The notes beneath the pieces were generated by a model. The model saw nothing but the letters and a program-made list of their open reading frames with translations, searched no databases and was not told where the DNA came from. This document shows, piece after piece, positions 44,708-55,962 of a DNA stretch of 64,000 bases. Position numbers and translations under genes: made by a program. The DNA is taken from contig CM024766.1 in assembly GCA_014218235.1 (NCBI GenBank), positions 51,301,359 to 51,365,358 of the forward strand. The letters are read 5' to 3'. The stretch is from Colocasia esculenta (lineage: Eukaryota; Streptophyta; Magnoliopsida; Alismatales; Araceae). Every line of letters starts with the position of its first letter. The first letter of the stretch is position 1.

Positions 44708-46900
44708 TGATAATCAGTCTGTCCCCATGTAATTTTAATTCATTATATGTTTATTTTGGTAATTAACAAAACCATGTCAAAGATTACTAACACATATTCC
44801 ATAAGTCTTGAGCTCAGGAAATACTACAGGAAAATCAAGCAAATTTGGTAAGTATTACCCCTTCTGAAGCAATATTAAGTTCAGCATGAAATTTCTCTAA
44901 GTCCACATCGACTTTCCTTATGCTACAACGATTTCCTCATAACCTCAAACATCGTTTAGATTTAAACAGAAATCGTTATCGTATCGACTTGCCTTCGTAA
45001 CGATTCCTTTAGTTATCGTAACGACTTACTCTTGTAACGATTCCTTTAGTCATCGTAACGACTCGCTCTCGTAACGATTCCTTTAGTCATCGTAACGACT
45101 TGCTCTCGTAACGATTCCTTTAGTTATCGTAACGACTTGCTCTCGTAACGATTCCTTTAGTTATCGTAACGACTTGCTCTCATAACGATTCCTTTAGTCA
45201 TCGTAACGACTTGCTCTCGTAACGATTCCTTTAGTTATCGTAACGACTTGCTCTTGTAACGATTCCTTTAGTCATCGTAACGACTTGCTCTCGTAACGAT
45301 TCCTTTAGTTATCGTAACGACTTGCTCATCGCAACGATTTCTTAAGTTGTCATAATGATTTGCTCATCGCAACGATTTCTTAAGTTGTCATAACGATTTG
45401 CTCACCGCAACGATTTCTTAAGTTGTCATAACGATTTGCTCATCGCAACGATTTCTTAAGTTGTCATAACGATTTGCTCACCGCAACGATTTCTTAAGTT
45501 GTCATAACGATTTGCTCATCACAACGATTTCTTAAGTTGTCATAACGATTTGCTCATCGCAACGTTTCTTAAGTTGTCATAACGATTTGCTCATCGCAAC
45601 AATTTCTTAAGTGTTCATAACTATTTCCTTAATGAACACAACGATTTGCCTTCTACAACGATTTCTTTATTGATCACAACGATTTTCTTATAACTCATAA
45701 CGATTTGATTATATCGTCTTGATCATAACGATTCCTTTGGAGAAACATATCGATTTGATGCTAAGTTACAACGATTTGGCGGTTAGTGCATAACGATTTC
45801 ATAAGTCATGAATGCATCAATTTTATGTTTCTAACGACTTGATATTTAACAGCGTTGAATAGTCAAAGTCTTTGTATATATCTTTCTGACATATGTGCAT
45901 TTAATGAAGACTGAACGTATCTCTGCATGCATGCAGACGATATCGTCCATTATCGTGCTTCTCTGTATGCATCTTTTAGATACAGCAAAATGGCATTACT
46001 ATTTTGGTGAATATTCACATCAATGTTGACTGACAACAAGAGACAGCCTAGCTGTCTACTGTTCTAGCATTTAATGTGTGCAGATCCCTGAAGACATTCT
46101 GTCATACAACGTTGGACTTTGTAGAAGCCAAAGTACACTTCAGAAGATCTTATCTCTTTGCGTACACAAATGGATAAAAGACTGTTAACTGGAAGCTTCC
46201 AAATGTCAAGCAGTCTAACGTAAACAAAGTATAGAGACAACGGACTTCTCAACGTTCAAATTTCAAATTTCAAGCAAGAGTGAAACTCCAGTGAAGACAA
46301 GTTTTAGAGACATCGCTTCCAAGCAACTGTGTTCAAGCTCTCTGCGAGTTCTCCAGAAAAGAGCCTAGCCTCATTCCCATCAGTTCATAGCTCTTTGCTT
46401 TCTGTGCTGTGATTCAAATCCTAAGAGAGCCTGTGAAGTTCTGAGAGTGTGTGCATAGTTTAGATCTTGTGCTCTCAGTTCTGTTAGCTTCAGATCTTGG
46501 CTTGATTAAACCTTGATCTAGGGGCTTGATCTCTCTTTCATTGTTTGCTGTGCCTGTTTCCCTTCAGTTGTGAAGGAAGACCTGGTGGGATCCAGGGTGT
46601 GTAGTTCCCTTCGGTTGTGAAGGAAGACCAGCTGTGGCTGGGTGCTGTAAAGTCCATAGGGGGACTGTACCCTAGATAGTAAAATCCTGAGTTGTTGCTC
46701 AGGGACTGGACGTAGGACTCATAAGGAGAGGAGGTCCGAACCAAGATAATTCCTTGCGTTGTGTGATTGCTTTCTGTGTTTGTTGTTTACACTAACCTTC
46801 ATCGAAGAATATTTTTTATGCATGTTTTAAGTACAGGTATTAGCTAAACAAATTTTAAAGACCCATTCACCCCCCCTCTGGGCTCGTCAACTGGGCAACA
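44708..46900 (+). repeat. D 5' LTR
   Basis: TGATAATCAGTCTGTCCCC...ACTGGGCAACA, 2193 bp. It pairs with 55963-56934. The position of the TATA box is not clear. Confidence 0.95.
44925..45830 (+). repeat. AACGATT-core tandem arrays in D 5' LTR
   Basis: The first array has nine TCCTTTAGT-bearing units of 37 bp (cores AACGACT and AACGATT, steps 16 and 21). The second has eight TTCTTAAGT-bearing units of 38 bp (steps 17 and 21). Degenerate single units follow to about 45830. Confidence 0.93.
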
Positions 46901-46902
46901 AG

Positions 46903-46914
46903 TGGTATTAGAGC
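46903..46914 (+). promoter_or_regulatory. D primer-binding site
   Basis: TGGTATTAGAGC has one C-to-T change from the canonical site. It lies two bases after the LTR. Confidence 0.9.
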
Positions 46915-46964
46915 AAGTCTCTTCAACAAAGAAGAAGATCCAACGATCTGAAGAGTAAAGATCC

Positions 46965-48740
46965 ATGGCAGCCCAAGGAAACATTGAAGGTCAGTCTGTC
47001 AACCGACCACCACTGTTCGATGGTGAAGACTACACTTACTGGAAGACCAGAATGGAGTACTTCTTACAAGGATTCGACTTTTAGATCTGGTCAATCATAA
47101 AAGAAGGAGATCTCGTTGTCCTAAACTCAAGGCAGAATTGGACAGACGATGATAGGAAAAAGATCTCCCTCAACTGCAAAGCTAAGAGTATCCTGTGTTG
47201 TGCTCTTAGCAAGAAAGAGTTCAACAGAGTCTCAGCTTGCAAATCTGCAATGGAAATGTGGGAGAAGCTGAGAATCACCTATGAAGGGACTGATAAAGTC
47301 AAAGAAACGAGAATAGATATACTAGTGGCTCAATATGAAAAGTTCCAGATGCAGCCGGGAGAATCTATAACCCAGATGTTCAGTCGATTCACAGATATAA
47401 CAAATGGGTTAGCTGGTCTTGGTAAGACATATGAAATTGGAGAAATGGTAAGAAAGATTTTAAGATCTTTACCAGCAGTATGGACTCCTAAGGTAACAGC
47501 TATAGAAGAGGCAAATGACCTAAAGAAGATGTCATTGGAGAAACTCATTGGGTCCTTCATGGCCCATGAAATAAACATGGAAAGATTAGGAGAGTCATCA
47601 AGCAAGAAGAAATACACCAATGCTCTCAAAGCAGCAGAAGGCAGCTCTGAGGAACCATCAGAAGACGAAGACAACAGTGAAAATAGTGAAGACGAAGAAG
47701 CAATGCTGTCTAGGAAACTGCAGAGGATTTTGGCCAGGAAAAAGAAATATCCATCTGGCAGACGATATTTTAAAAAGGGGAAAGATTTCAAGAAAACTGA
47801 AGGAAAGGACATCAAAAAGAATGAGCCAATTTGTTATGAGTGCAAAAGGCCAGGACACATCACGACAAAGTGCCCAAAACTTAAGAAAACTGAATTCAGA
47901 AAGAAGGACAGTTCAAGAAAGTTCAGAAGACATAAAAAGAAAGCCATGGCGGCAGCTTGGGACAACAGCAGTGACTCGGACAACGAGTCAAGCTCAACCA
48001 GCGAGGAAGAAGAAAAGGCTAACCTAGCCTTCATGACAGACATCACAGAAAAGGTAACCTCTGACTCATCCTTTGATTCCTGCAATGATTCTGATTCAGA
48101 TAACTTAGAAGATGCTTTTAATGAATTATATGAAAAATATCGAGAAATATCTAAATTACTAAAAGCTAGTAAGAAAAATATTACTTGCCTAGAAAACACT
48201 AATTCGGATCTAAAAACAGAAAGTGAAGAATTAGAAAAACAAATAACTGAACTTAAAAGAAGAAATGAACTATTATGTGAAGATCTAAAAGATAAGAATG
48301 AACAAGTAGTTAAAATGGAAAAACAAGCAAACTCAAATGAATTGCAAACAGAAATTAAGATATTAACAGAAGAGAATAAAAAGTTGTATAGCACATTAGA
48401 AAAATTCACAAATGGTAAAAATTTGTTAATATTAAAAGGTGCCAGAAGATCAGGTAAGAAGAAGAATAGATTAGGTTATACACCCCCAGATAATGAAGAA
48501 ACCATAGTTTATCCTAAAGTATACCCAACTCCAAAATTTGTATCTGAACAAGACATTGCATACAAAGTAGATTTTAAATATATAGAAAAAGTAACTAAAT
48601 TTTCCTGCTGCAGTCACTGTAACAAGTTAGGACATATTATATCAACCTACCAAACTAGACATAAGAAATGGATAATAAAAAGGGAAACCAGTGATACTAA
48701 CCAATCAGGACCCAAAAGAACTTGGGTACCTAAAGCTTAG
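46965..48740 (+). pseudogene. gag: D gag with coiled-coil C-terminus
   Basis: Starts MAAQGNIEGQSVNRPPLFDG. TAG at codon 40 (47082-47084) replaces the glutamine seen in A; otherwise it is open for 592 codons. Order: Gag core, SEDEDNSENSEDEE acidic stretch, basic stretch, knuckle CYECKRPGHITTKC, acidic serine-rich stretch, coiled coil rich in Asn/Lys/Glu/Leu (roughly 48130-48420), and the end TWVPKA with TAG at 48738-48740. Long coiled-coil Gag is a hallmark of Sireviruses and has been linked to host protein binding. The 701-bp interval 48054-48754 covers the coiled coil and stop. Confidence 0.92.
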
Positions 48741-48754
48741 TGTTTTCATTTCAG
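48054..48754 (+). other. Candidate gag-pol intron in D (701 bp)
   Basis: Starts after codon AAG (48051-48053) with GTAACC and ends TGTTTTCATTTCAG. Codon 48755 (GGA) is in the pol frame, so splicing is phase 0 on both sides. It has the same length and landmarks as in B1. Element A shows the joined form at 1861/1860. Confidence 0.62.
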
Positions 48755-51700
48755 GGAAGCCTTAAAGCATCCAAATGGTATTTGGACAGTGGGTGCTCAA
48801 GGCATATGTCAGGAAACAGAAGATTATTTTCTCATCTAGAAGCCGAAGAAGGAACAGTCACATATGGAGACAATGGCAAAGGGACTATTATTGGTACTGG
48901 ATCTGTTGGCAGTAAAGGAAAACCAATAATTGAAGATGTTCTTTGTGTAAAGGGTCTGAAGCACAATCTTATAAGCATCAGCCAGCTTTGTGACAAAGGC
49001 CATCAGATTAAGTTTCAAGAATCCAAGTGCAGTATCTTGAAGAATGGAGCAGTAATCTTCGAAGCCAATAGAGAAAAGAATCTGTATGTGCTCTATCTTG
49101 AAGAACTCAAGGGCCAAGACATCTGTTTAGCAGCCAGCAAAGAGCAGTCAACTGAGCTATGGCACAGAAGATTGGGCCACTGCAATTTGGATGGCATGAA
49201 TAAGCTCAGAAAGAGAAGCCTAGTGGAAGGTCTACCAAAGGTCAGCTCAAAGATGGAAGGTATGTGTAGACCTTGTGCAAAGGGAAAGCACACTAAGAGC
49301 TCTTTCAAGTCAAAAACTGTGGTAACTACCTCAAAACCCTTAGAACTCCTTCATATGGATTTATTTAGGCCAATGAGGACCACAAGTCTTGGAGGAAAGA
49401 ATTTTGGTTTCGTAATAGTGGATGATTACTCCAGATTCACATGGGTGTCATTCTTGGAACACAAAGATGACACATTCAAAAGTTTTGTAAGATTCAGCAG
49501 AAAAGTGCAAAAGACAACAAGTACTGCATTATTGGAATCCGGTCAGATCATGGAGGAGAATTTCAAAATGAAAAATTTGCAAAATTCTGTGATGATCAAG
49601 GGATTGAGCACAACTTCTCAGCACCAAGGACACCACAGCAGAATGGAGTTGCTGAGAGAAAGAATAGAACCTTATTGGACATGGCAAGGACAATGCTATC
49701 AGAATACGACCTGCCAAGATATTTTTGGGCTGAAGCAATAAATACAGCAAGTTACATCATTAACATGGTAATGATCAGGCCAATCCTAAAGAAGACTGCC
49801 TATGAGCTGTACAAGGGAAAGAAGCCAAAGGTCAGTCACTTCAGAATTTTTGGATGTTCATGCTTCATCCATAACAATGGGAAAAGAGATATTGGTAAAT
49901 TAGATGCTAAATCAGATGAAGGCATCTTCATGGGGTACACTTCTAAACCCAAAGGCTATAGAGTATTTAACAAACGCACTTTATTAATTGAACAATCTGT
50001 GCATATTATTTTTGATGAGACTAACCCCTCCTTAAGAAAGGAAGAAGATAGTGATATGGATGATATAGATAAATTGTCCAAAGAATTAAAGAACACATTA
50101 CTTAAGGACAATGATGATCCATCTCTGGAAGACCTGCAACAAAAGGACATTACTTATGAAAATCTTCCAAAGGAATGTGGATACAAGAAAGACCACCCAC
50201 CTGAGAATATCATTGGTGATCCATCTATAGGGGTAAGAACAAGAGGTAATGTAATACCTTGTGATTATCTAGCATTTGTTTCTCAAATTGAGCCTAAGAC
50301 AGTCAATGAAGCTCTCACTGATGAATCTTGGATTATAGCCATGCAAGATGAACTTAATCAATTCAAGAGAAACCAAGTATGGTCACTTGTTCCTAGACCA
50401 TCAGATCATCCAGTAATTGGCACCAAATGGGTGTTCATAAACAAATTGGATGAAACTGGTGTGATCTTAAGAAACAAGGCCAGACTGGTAGCTCAAGGCT
50501 ATTCCCAAGAGGAAGGCATAGATTTCGATGAAACCTATGCACCTGTAGCTAGACTTGAGGCTATCAGAATTTTACTTGCTTATGCATCAGCCTTGGATTT
50601 AAAACTATTTCAAATGGATGTCAAATCTGCATTTTTAAATGGCTTTATCAAGGAGGAAGTTTATGTGGAACAACCCCCGGGTTTTGATGACACAGAATTT
50701 CCTAATCATGTTTTTAAACTTCATAAGGCTTTGTATGGTTTAAAGTAAGCACCTAGAGCCTGGTATGAAAGGCTTAGCTCTTTTCTTTTAAACCACGGAT
50801 TCAGTAGAGGTCAAGTAGATAGCACTCTTTTTATAAAGTCAAAGGTCAACCATATACTACTTGTTCAAATTTATGTAGATGACATAATCTTTGGATCGAC
50901 TGATGAATCTCTTTGCAAGTATTTTGAAAAGTTGATGTAGGGAGAATTCGAGATGAGCATGATGGGGGAGCTCAACTATTTCCTTGGACTACAAATCAAG
51001 CAAGGAAAAGATGGGACCCACATCTGTCAAGCCAAATACACCAAGGAACTCCTAAAGAAGTTTGGATTCGAAAATGCCAAGCCACTGTCAACACCCATGA
51101 GCACATCAACAAGGATGGACAGTGACAAGAATGGTAAGAAAGTAGATCAAAAGAACTACAGATGTATGATAGGTTCTTTACTTTACTTAACAGTTAGCAG
51201 ACCTGATATTCTGTTTAGTGTATGTATGTGTGCAAGATACCAAGCAGATCCTAGAGAATCACATCTGATTTCAGTTAAAAGAATCTTTAGATACCTATCT
51301 AGAACTCATGACTTAGGTCTGTGGTATCAAAAATCATGTGAAATTAACTTAGTGGGATACTCAGATACTGATTATGCTGGATGCAAAATAGATAGAAAAA
51401 GCACCAGTGGTTGTTGTCAATTTCTTGCAGGTTGCTTGATATCATGGTCCTCCAGGGAAAAAAATTCAGTAGCACTGTCAACAGCTGAAGCTGAGTACGT
51501 AGCTGCTGGAAGTTGCTGTACACAACTCCTGTGGATCAAGCAACAACTTGAGGATTATGGATTATACATCAAGACAATTCCGTTATTATGCGACAACACC
51601 AGTGCAATAAACTTTACCAAAAATCCAGTACAACATTCAAGGACCAAGCATATTGAGGTTATATATCATTTTATTCGGGATCATGTAGCAAATGGTAATT

Positions 51701-51813
51701 TAGAAATTACTTTTATTGATACAAACGGTCAGTTAGCAGATATCTTCACAAAAGCCTTACCTAAAGAGAGATTCACCTCTCTTAGAAGGAAATTGGGCAT
51801 GTGTAATTTGTGA
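48755..51813 (+). pseudogene. pol: D pol: protease, integrase, RT, RNase H
   Basis: Pol is in the -1 frame relative to gag. A TAA in the pol frame at 48731-48733 closes it just upstream, leaving only GTG at 48740 (ATG in B1) as a possible start. Domains: protease WYLDSGCSRHMSGN (about 48778), pre-integrase zinc region (LWHRRLGHCNLDGM, CRPCAKGKH), integrase core ([26 protein letters not shown]), integrase C-terminus, RT ([20 protein letters not shown] near 50876) and RNase H (GYSDTDYAGCK, STAEAEYVAA, ADIFTKALPKERF). Breaks: a one-base loss near 49510 inside the integrase core, TAA 50746-50748 and TAG 50938-50940. The stop is TGA 51811-51813. Confidence 0.93.
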
Positions 51814-52215
51814 AAAGATTCCTGTCTAGAACTGAAACATAATTTTTTAGAGTTAAGTAAGTTCTCTCTGATTGGCGTTAAGCAAAAGAAAATGCTATTA
51901 TCTCCCTTTGGCGGTTCTCTTTAATAAAAAGTCTTTCAAACTGGTCAAATACTTTTGTCGTTTTATGCCTCCCCATTTGGCGCCTCACTTTTCGATAAAG
52001 CATTTATTTACTCTAAATCGATGAAGAAACGATTCACCTCCTACCTTTACCGTTTTTCCCCCTTTCGTTTGCTTGCCCGAGCCGATACCCTAACGACTCC
52101 AGCATCGACTCTCTGCAAGTTTGAAGTCTCTCTCTTCTTCCCGCGAAGAATTTCTTGAGGGATTTCGTTCCTACTTCCATCTCCACCCTCTAGAAACCCT
52201 TCTCCACCTGAATCC
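51814..52215 (+). other. D pol-ORF3 spacer with acceptor-like site and E2F-like motif
   Basis: ACATAATTTTTTAG (AG at 51849-51850) lies 37 nt after the pol stop, matching an acceptor-like site in B2. TTTGGCGC at 51976-51983 fits TTTSSCGC. CTTCCCGCGAAGAATTTCTTGAGGG near 52135-52160 (two short parts shared with B2) precedes the ORF3 start. No complete gene is seen here. Confidence 0.4.
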
Positions 52216-55200
52216 ATGGCCGCGTCAGTTGTTTCCGGCAGTCTTGGAGGCTACAACGCTGAGTTTTTCACAGCCGAGAAGCAGGAGAGGTTCACTTTTG
52301 TGAAAACTAAGCTTTGTGGAAATAAGGCAGTAGATCTTGCAGATCTTGAGAAGAATGGTATGCTCAGCATAGTGGCCGCTTTGAACAGGATGCAGTGGGC
52401 GGAAATCTCAACCTTCTCAGAGGTAAGCTATCCAGACCTCGTGAAGGCCTTTTATGTGTGTTTACGATCAGAGGCAGATGGGTCCTTGACGTCCTCTATC
52501 AAGGGAGTCCAGATCAAGATTGACCATGAGCTTCTAAAGACTCTGTTTGGTGTGAGCACGTCTGGTCACAGTGGGATCCACTCCGTGGATACCCAGGCAA
52601 AGGGTCTAGAAATTGTTGGCCCAGGGTTTAAGTTGAAAGATGGAAAATTGGATATCAATCAATTGAATGCATTCAATCGCCTTCTACACTTTATAGTCTG
52701 CCAGATTTTGGTTCCTAGAAGTGCTACCTTTTCAACATGTACTAAAGCAGATTCCGATATGATGTTTTGGGCAATTCAGAACCAGGAGGTGAATATGGCT
52801 GCAGTGATTATTGAAAGAATGAAGTTTGCTCATGATCAAATTTGGGATACTAAGAGCAAGTTAAATGTGTCCTTACCCTATGCCCACCTGCTCACCAATA
52901 TTTTCAAGCATTATGGCAAGATGGGCCAAGCAATTAGGTCCAGAAATTTGAGAAAGAGTGGTTTTTCAATAGTAAATGGTGTATGGTCCAAGACCTCTGT
53001 GGCTGAGGGTGAGGCCATAATTGGCGAAGCCCAAGAAGTCCAGCAAGAGGCAGTAGCAGATATAGCCGAACCAGCAGCAGTAGCAGTAGAAGCTTCAGAA
53101 CCAGGGGCTGTAGCACCAGAAGTGCCATCAGAAATGGCAGCAGCAACAGAAGATTCAGCAGAAACAGCAGCAGTGCCAGCAGCAGCAGTGGAAGCAGGTA
53201 GTTCAAGAATTGAGGAAATTCCTCCTGAGCACCTTGAGCCCGTTGGGCAATTCTCAGAGGCTCCTCTCCCTTCTTCCCAATTAGGCAGTCTACTTAGGGA
53301 TGCACTGGATTCCATCTCCCAAGGAGAGCCAGTTGCAAGTGTGCAAGCTATAGCAAAGTCTGTGGCATCAGGCCATATTGATTCGATTGTCTTGGAAGAA
53401 GCTCCCATTCAGGGGGAGCAAATAATAGAAACTGAAGATGTGCTTTTGAATGATGATGAGACTTAGGGGGAGCACACTGAAGGTGTTCCTATGAATGAAA
53501 GATCAGATGCAGACCATGCTAATCTTGAGGAACCCATTGACAAGGCAAGCAAAAGAAAGAGAATAGCACTCAAAAGGCTAAGGAAGATAGAGAAGAAGGT
53601 AAATTTGAAGCCTGTCATTAAACGATTGGATGCTCAAGGTGAGATCCTGTGCTCCGTACAGTCAAACGTGAATTCCATTCTTATGAGCCAGGCCTCAACC
53701 TCCAAAGAAATATCTCAGATAAGAAATGCCATGAAGTGGTTTAATAAGGAAATGGGCAATATGAAAGCAATGCTTTCTGAGATTTTGAAGGCAGATGTTT
53801 CAAGGCCATCAGGGCCAAGTGAGCAAGAGACAGGGCCACCAGGGCCGGCAGAAGCAGTTCCTCCAGCTGAGGTCAGTGAGCAAGAGCCTTCTCAGGCCAG
53901 GCAGCAAGCAGAAGAGGTCGAGCCATCTGGGCTCATTGTGGTTGAATCAGCAGGTCCGTCCATGCCTCAGGTAGTTCAGAAGGAATCAGCAGGGCCAGTG
54001 ATCTCCAAGGATGTGCAATATGGTGTAGTAGAGCCAATAGTTGCTCCTGAAGCCCCTGAGCCTTCATCCCTTGCAACACCAGCCCCTCCTTCACCACCAT
54101 CCTCATCCACAGCACCTCAAGCACCACCCACTTTTAAACAACCTATGCCCCGCACCATATCCTCACCAACTCCTTTTCCATCTCAATCTCCCTTCTCTTC
54201 TACCTCTTCCCCAATCATTTCTCCACCTCCAACTGTCATTGAAAATCCTCCAGCTTCCTCATCAGCTGGAGCCTCCTCCTCATCCGGTTCTTCTTCCTCA
54301 AGACCTTCTTCCACCCTTACTCCAAGAACATTTATTCATCCTCCTACTCCACCTTCATCCACTACATTCATACCTGTACACCCACAACTTGCCGGCGATA
54401 TCTTCACCCAAGTTGAGGATGAGTTTGAACGCTCAACACTCACCTCAGTCCTGGCAGTTGCCAGTCATGTTCACAGGTCTAATCCCTCTAGTCTTGTTCA
54501 GAAAAAGAGGAAACTCTCCACTTCTATAGCTATACTCTCTACACCCAAATTTCCTCCTCTTTGGTTCTCCTTCACTGTTGAAAAACAAAGGAGACCAATC
54601 TACTGTGAATATCTTCAAAAATGCATTCTTTCCACCATTTTTGGCATTCCCCATCTCAACCTAACTGATCACCTACACATTATTCTTCCTTATTGCCATA
54701 TGTCCAAAGCCGAGCAATCATAAATCTTCCATCTGGTTGAGTGCAAGACTGAAGATCAGTGGGCAAAAGAGCACAAGTCTCTCTACGCTAAATGCCTCGC
54801 TGCCAGAGCAGAAAGCATTTCTGGTCAAGATCACCCACTCACTCTCTCTGAGTGGTTTGTTCTTCATCATTAGACTCTCTGGGCCCCGGTCATTCTTAAA
54901 GAAATCAGAATAGCAAGGTCTTTTCAGCTTTATGGCGATTTCTGCTATCTTAACAAGATCCCTGAGGTTCAGTTTGGTCAATTCCATGGAGCTCTTGCTC
55001 TCCTCTAGACAGAACGCCCTGTAAACTGCCCCCTCAAAGTGGATTTCGCAACCCTCAAAATGCCTGATATAGTTTTTCTTCCCAAATTACACTCTTTAGT
55101 GTTTGACTCCTCTGCTGGCTCTCATGCGTTTGAGAGATTTGCTCGAGTAATGGGACGACTGTCAGCTAAGCAGGGTTGCCTCCCCTCTTTTTAGAGATTC

Positions 55201-55773
55201 ATCTTCAGAGAATATCACTTGGGACACCTTTCCTCTGAAGTTCTAGCTCCTTTAATCTCAGAATGTGAAAGGCTTTCTCCCACAGACTGGGAAAAGCACT
55301 ACCATCAATCCGCTCTCTAGTTGGAATCAGTCAATCGATCCTTGGTCAAGGCCGGCAAGCCTAGTCTCTCTGCTAAAGCCTTCTTGGACCTGAATTCCAT
55401 TAATCTCGTTCAAGAACTGTATGTTCAATGGGCTTCAAGGTATTCAGATTTCATCTCATTGAAGAAGGAACTGCATGATCACCAGATCTTCTATCTTATC
55501 ACACTTGACTGTTTCCTTCAGCGTGCCAGTTTTGGGAAGAGCAGCCTTTTTCGATTTACTCTTGACAAGGATCAGTATGCGCTCTTCTTGGAAGATCAGC
55601 AGCAGCTTTACATTAAGCGCATGATCCCCTCCATGGGTGACTCCTTTTGTATAGGGTCTGGGGTTTTCCATCAGATTTTTGAAGACCAGGAGGTTAAGGC
55701 TTGGGCTATTATTTCTAAGCATGCCTCTCTTCTTTCTCCTCTGGTCTATCTTCCTGTACCTCCTCAACTTTAA
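52216..55773 (+). pseudogene. D third ORF (Sirevirus env-like position), 1186-codon frame
   Basis: Starts MAASVVSGSLGGYNAEFFTA and stays in one frame to PVPPQL and TAA at 55771-55773. In-frame stops are TAG 53464, TAA 54721, TAG 54871, TAG 55006, TAG 55192 and TAG 55318. N-terminal domain (KTKLCGNKAVDLADLEKNG, SYPDLVKAFYVCL, LNAFNRLLHFIVCQILVPRS, YAHLLTNIFKHYG) of the putative plant transposon protein type, Ala/Glu-rich linker, a basic patch (KASKRKRIALKRL), SGP repeats, Pro/Ser-rich region, then the conserved C-terminal domain. B2 is intact at several of the positions where D is broken. No signal peptide or clear transmembrane helix was found, so the role remains unknown. Confidence 0.85.
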
Positions 55774-55853
55774 TCCAATATATTTGGTTCGATGCTTCTT
55801 TCTTACATTTTTCTTTCTCTTCTTTGTCTCAGTTTATCTTTTTGTTTAATGAC

Positions 55854-55868
55854 AAAAAGGGGGAGAAA
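55854..55868 (+). promoter_or_regulatory. D upstream polypurine tract copy
   Basis: AAAAAGGGGGAGAAA follows a T/C-rich tract, about 95 bp before the tract at the LTR. B2 has the same duplication, so it is a family feature. Confidence 0.75.
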
Positions 55869-55948
55869 TACCTAGTTTTTCTGAACTACATTTCGAAAAC
55901 TTTTAATTATTCCTTTTTTGTTTTGTTTTGTTAAGTTTTGTCATCACC

Positions 55949-55961
55949 AAAAAGGGGGAGA
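55949..55961 (+). promoter_or_regulatory. D polypurine tract
   Basis: AAAAAGGGGGAGA ends two bases before the 3' LTR. Confidence 0.94.
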
Positions 55962-55962
55962 T

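Noticed and set aside
44925..45830. Regular repeat-spacer look of a CRISPR array
   Set aside because: The units are tandem, the linkers are themselves repeated, the array lies inside a plant LTR and the same pattern occurs in both LTRs. There are no unique spacers.
47834..48409. 191-codon antisense frame, also seen antisense to B1 gag (31398-31973)
   Set aside because: It is the complement of the serine/acidic and coiled-coil gag region, whose codon bias leaves the reverse strand open. It is shared because gag is shared.
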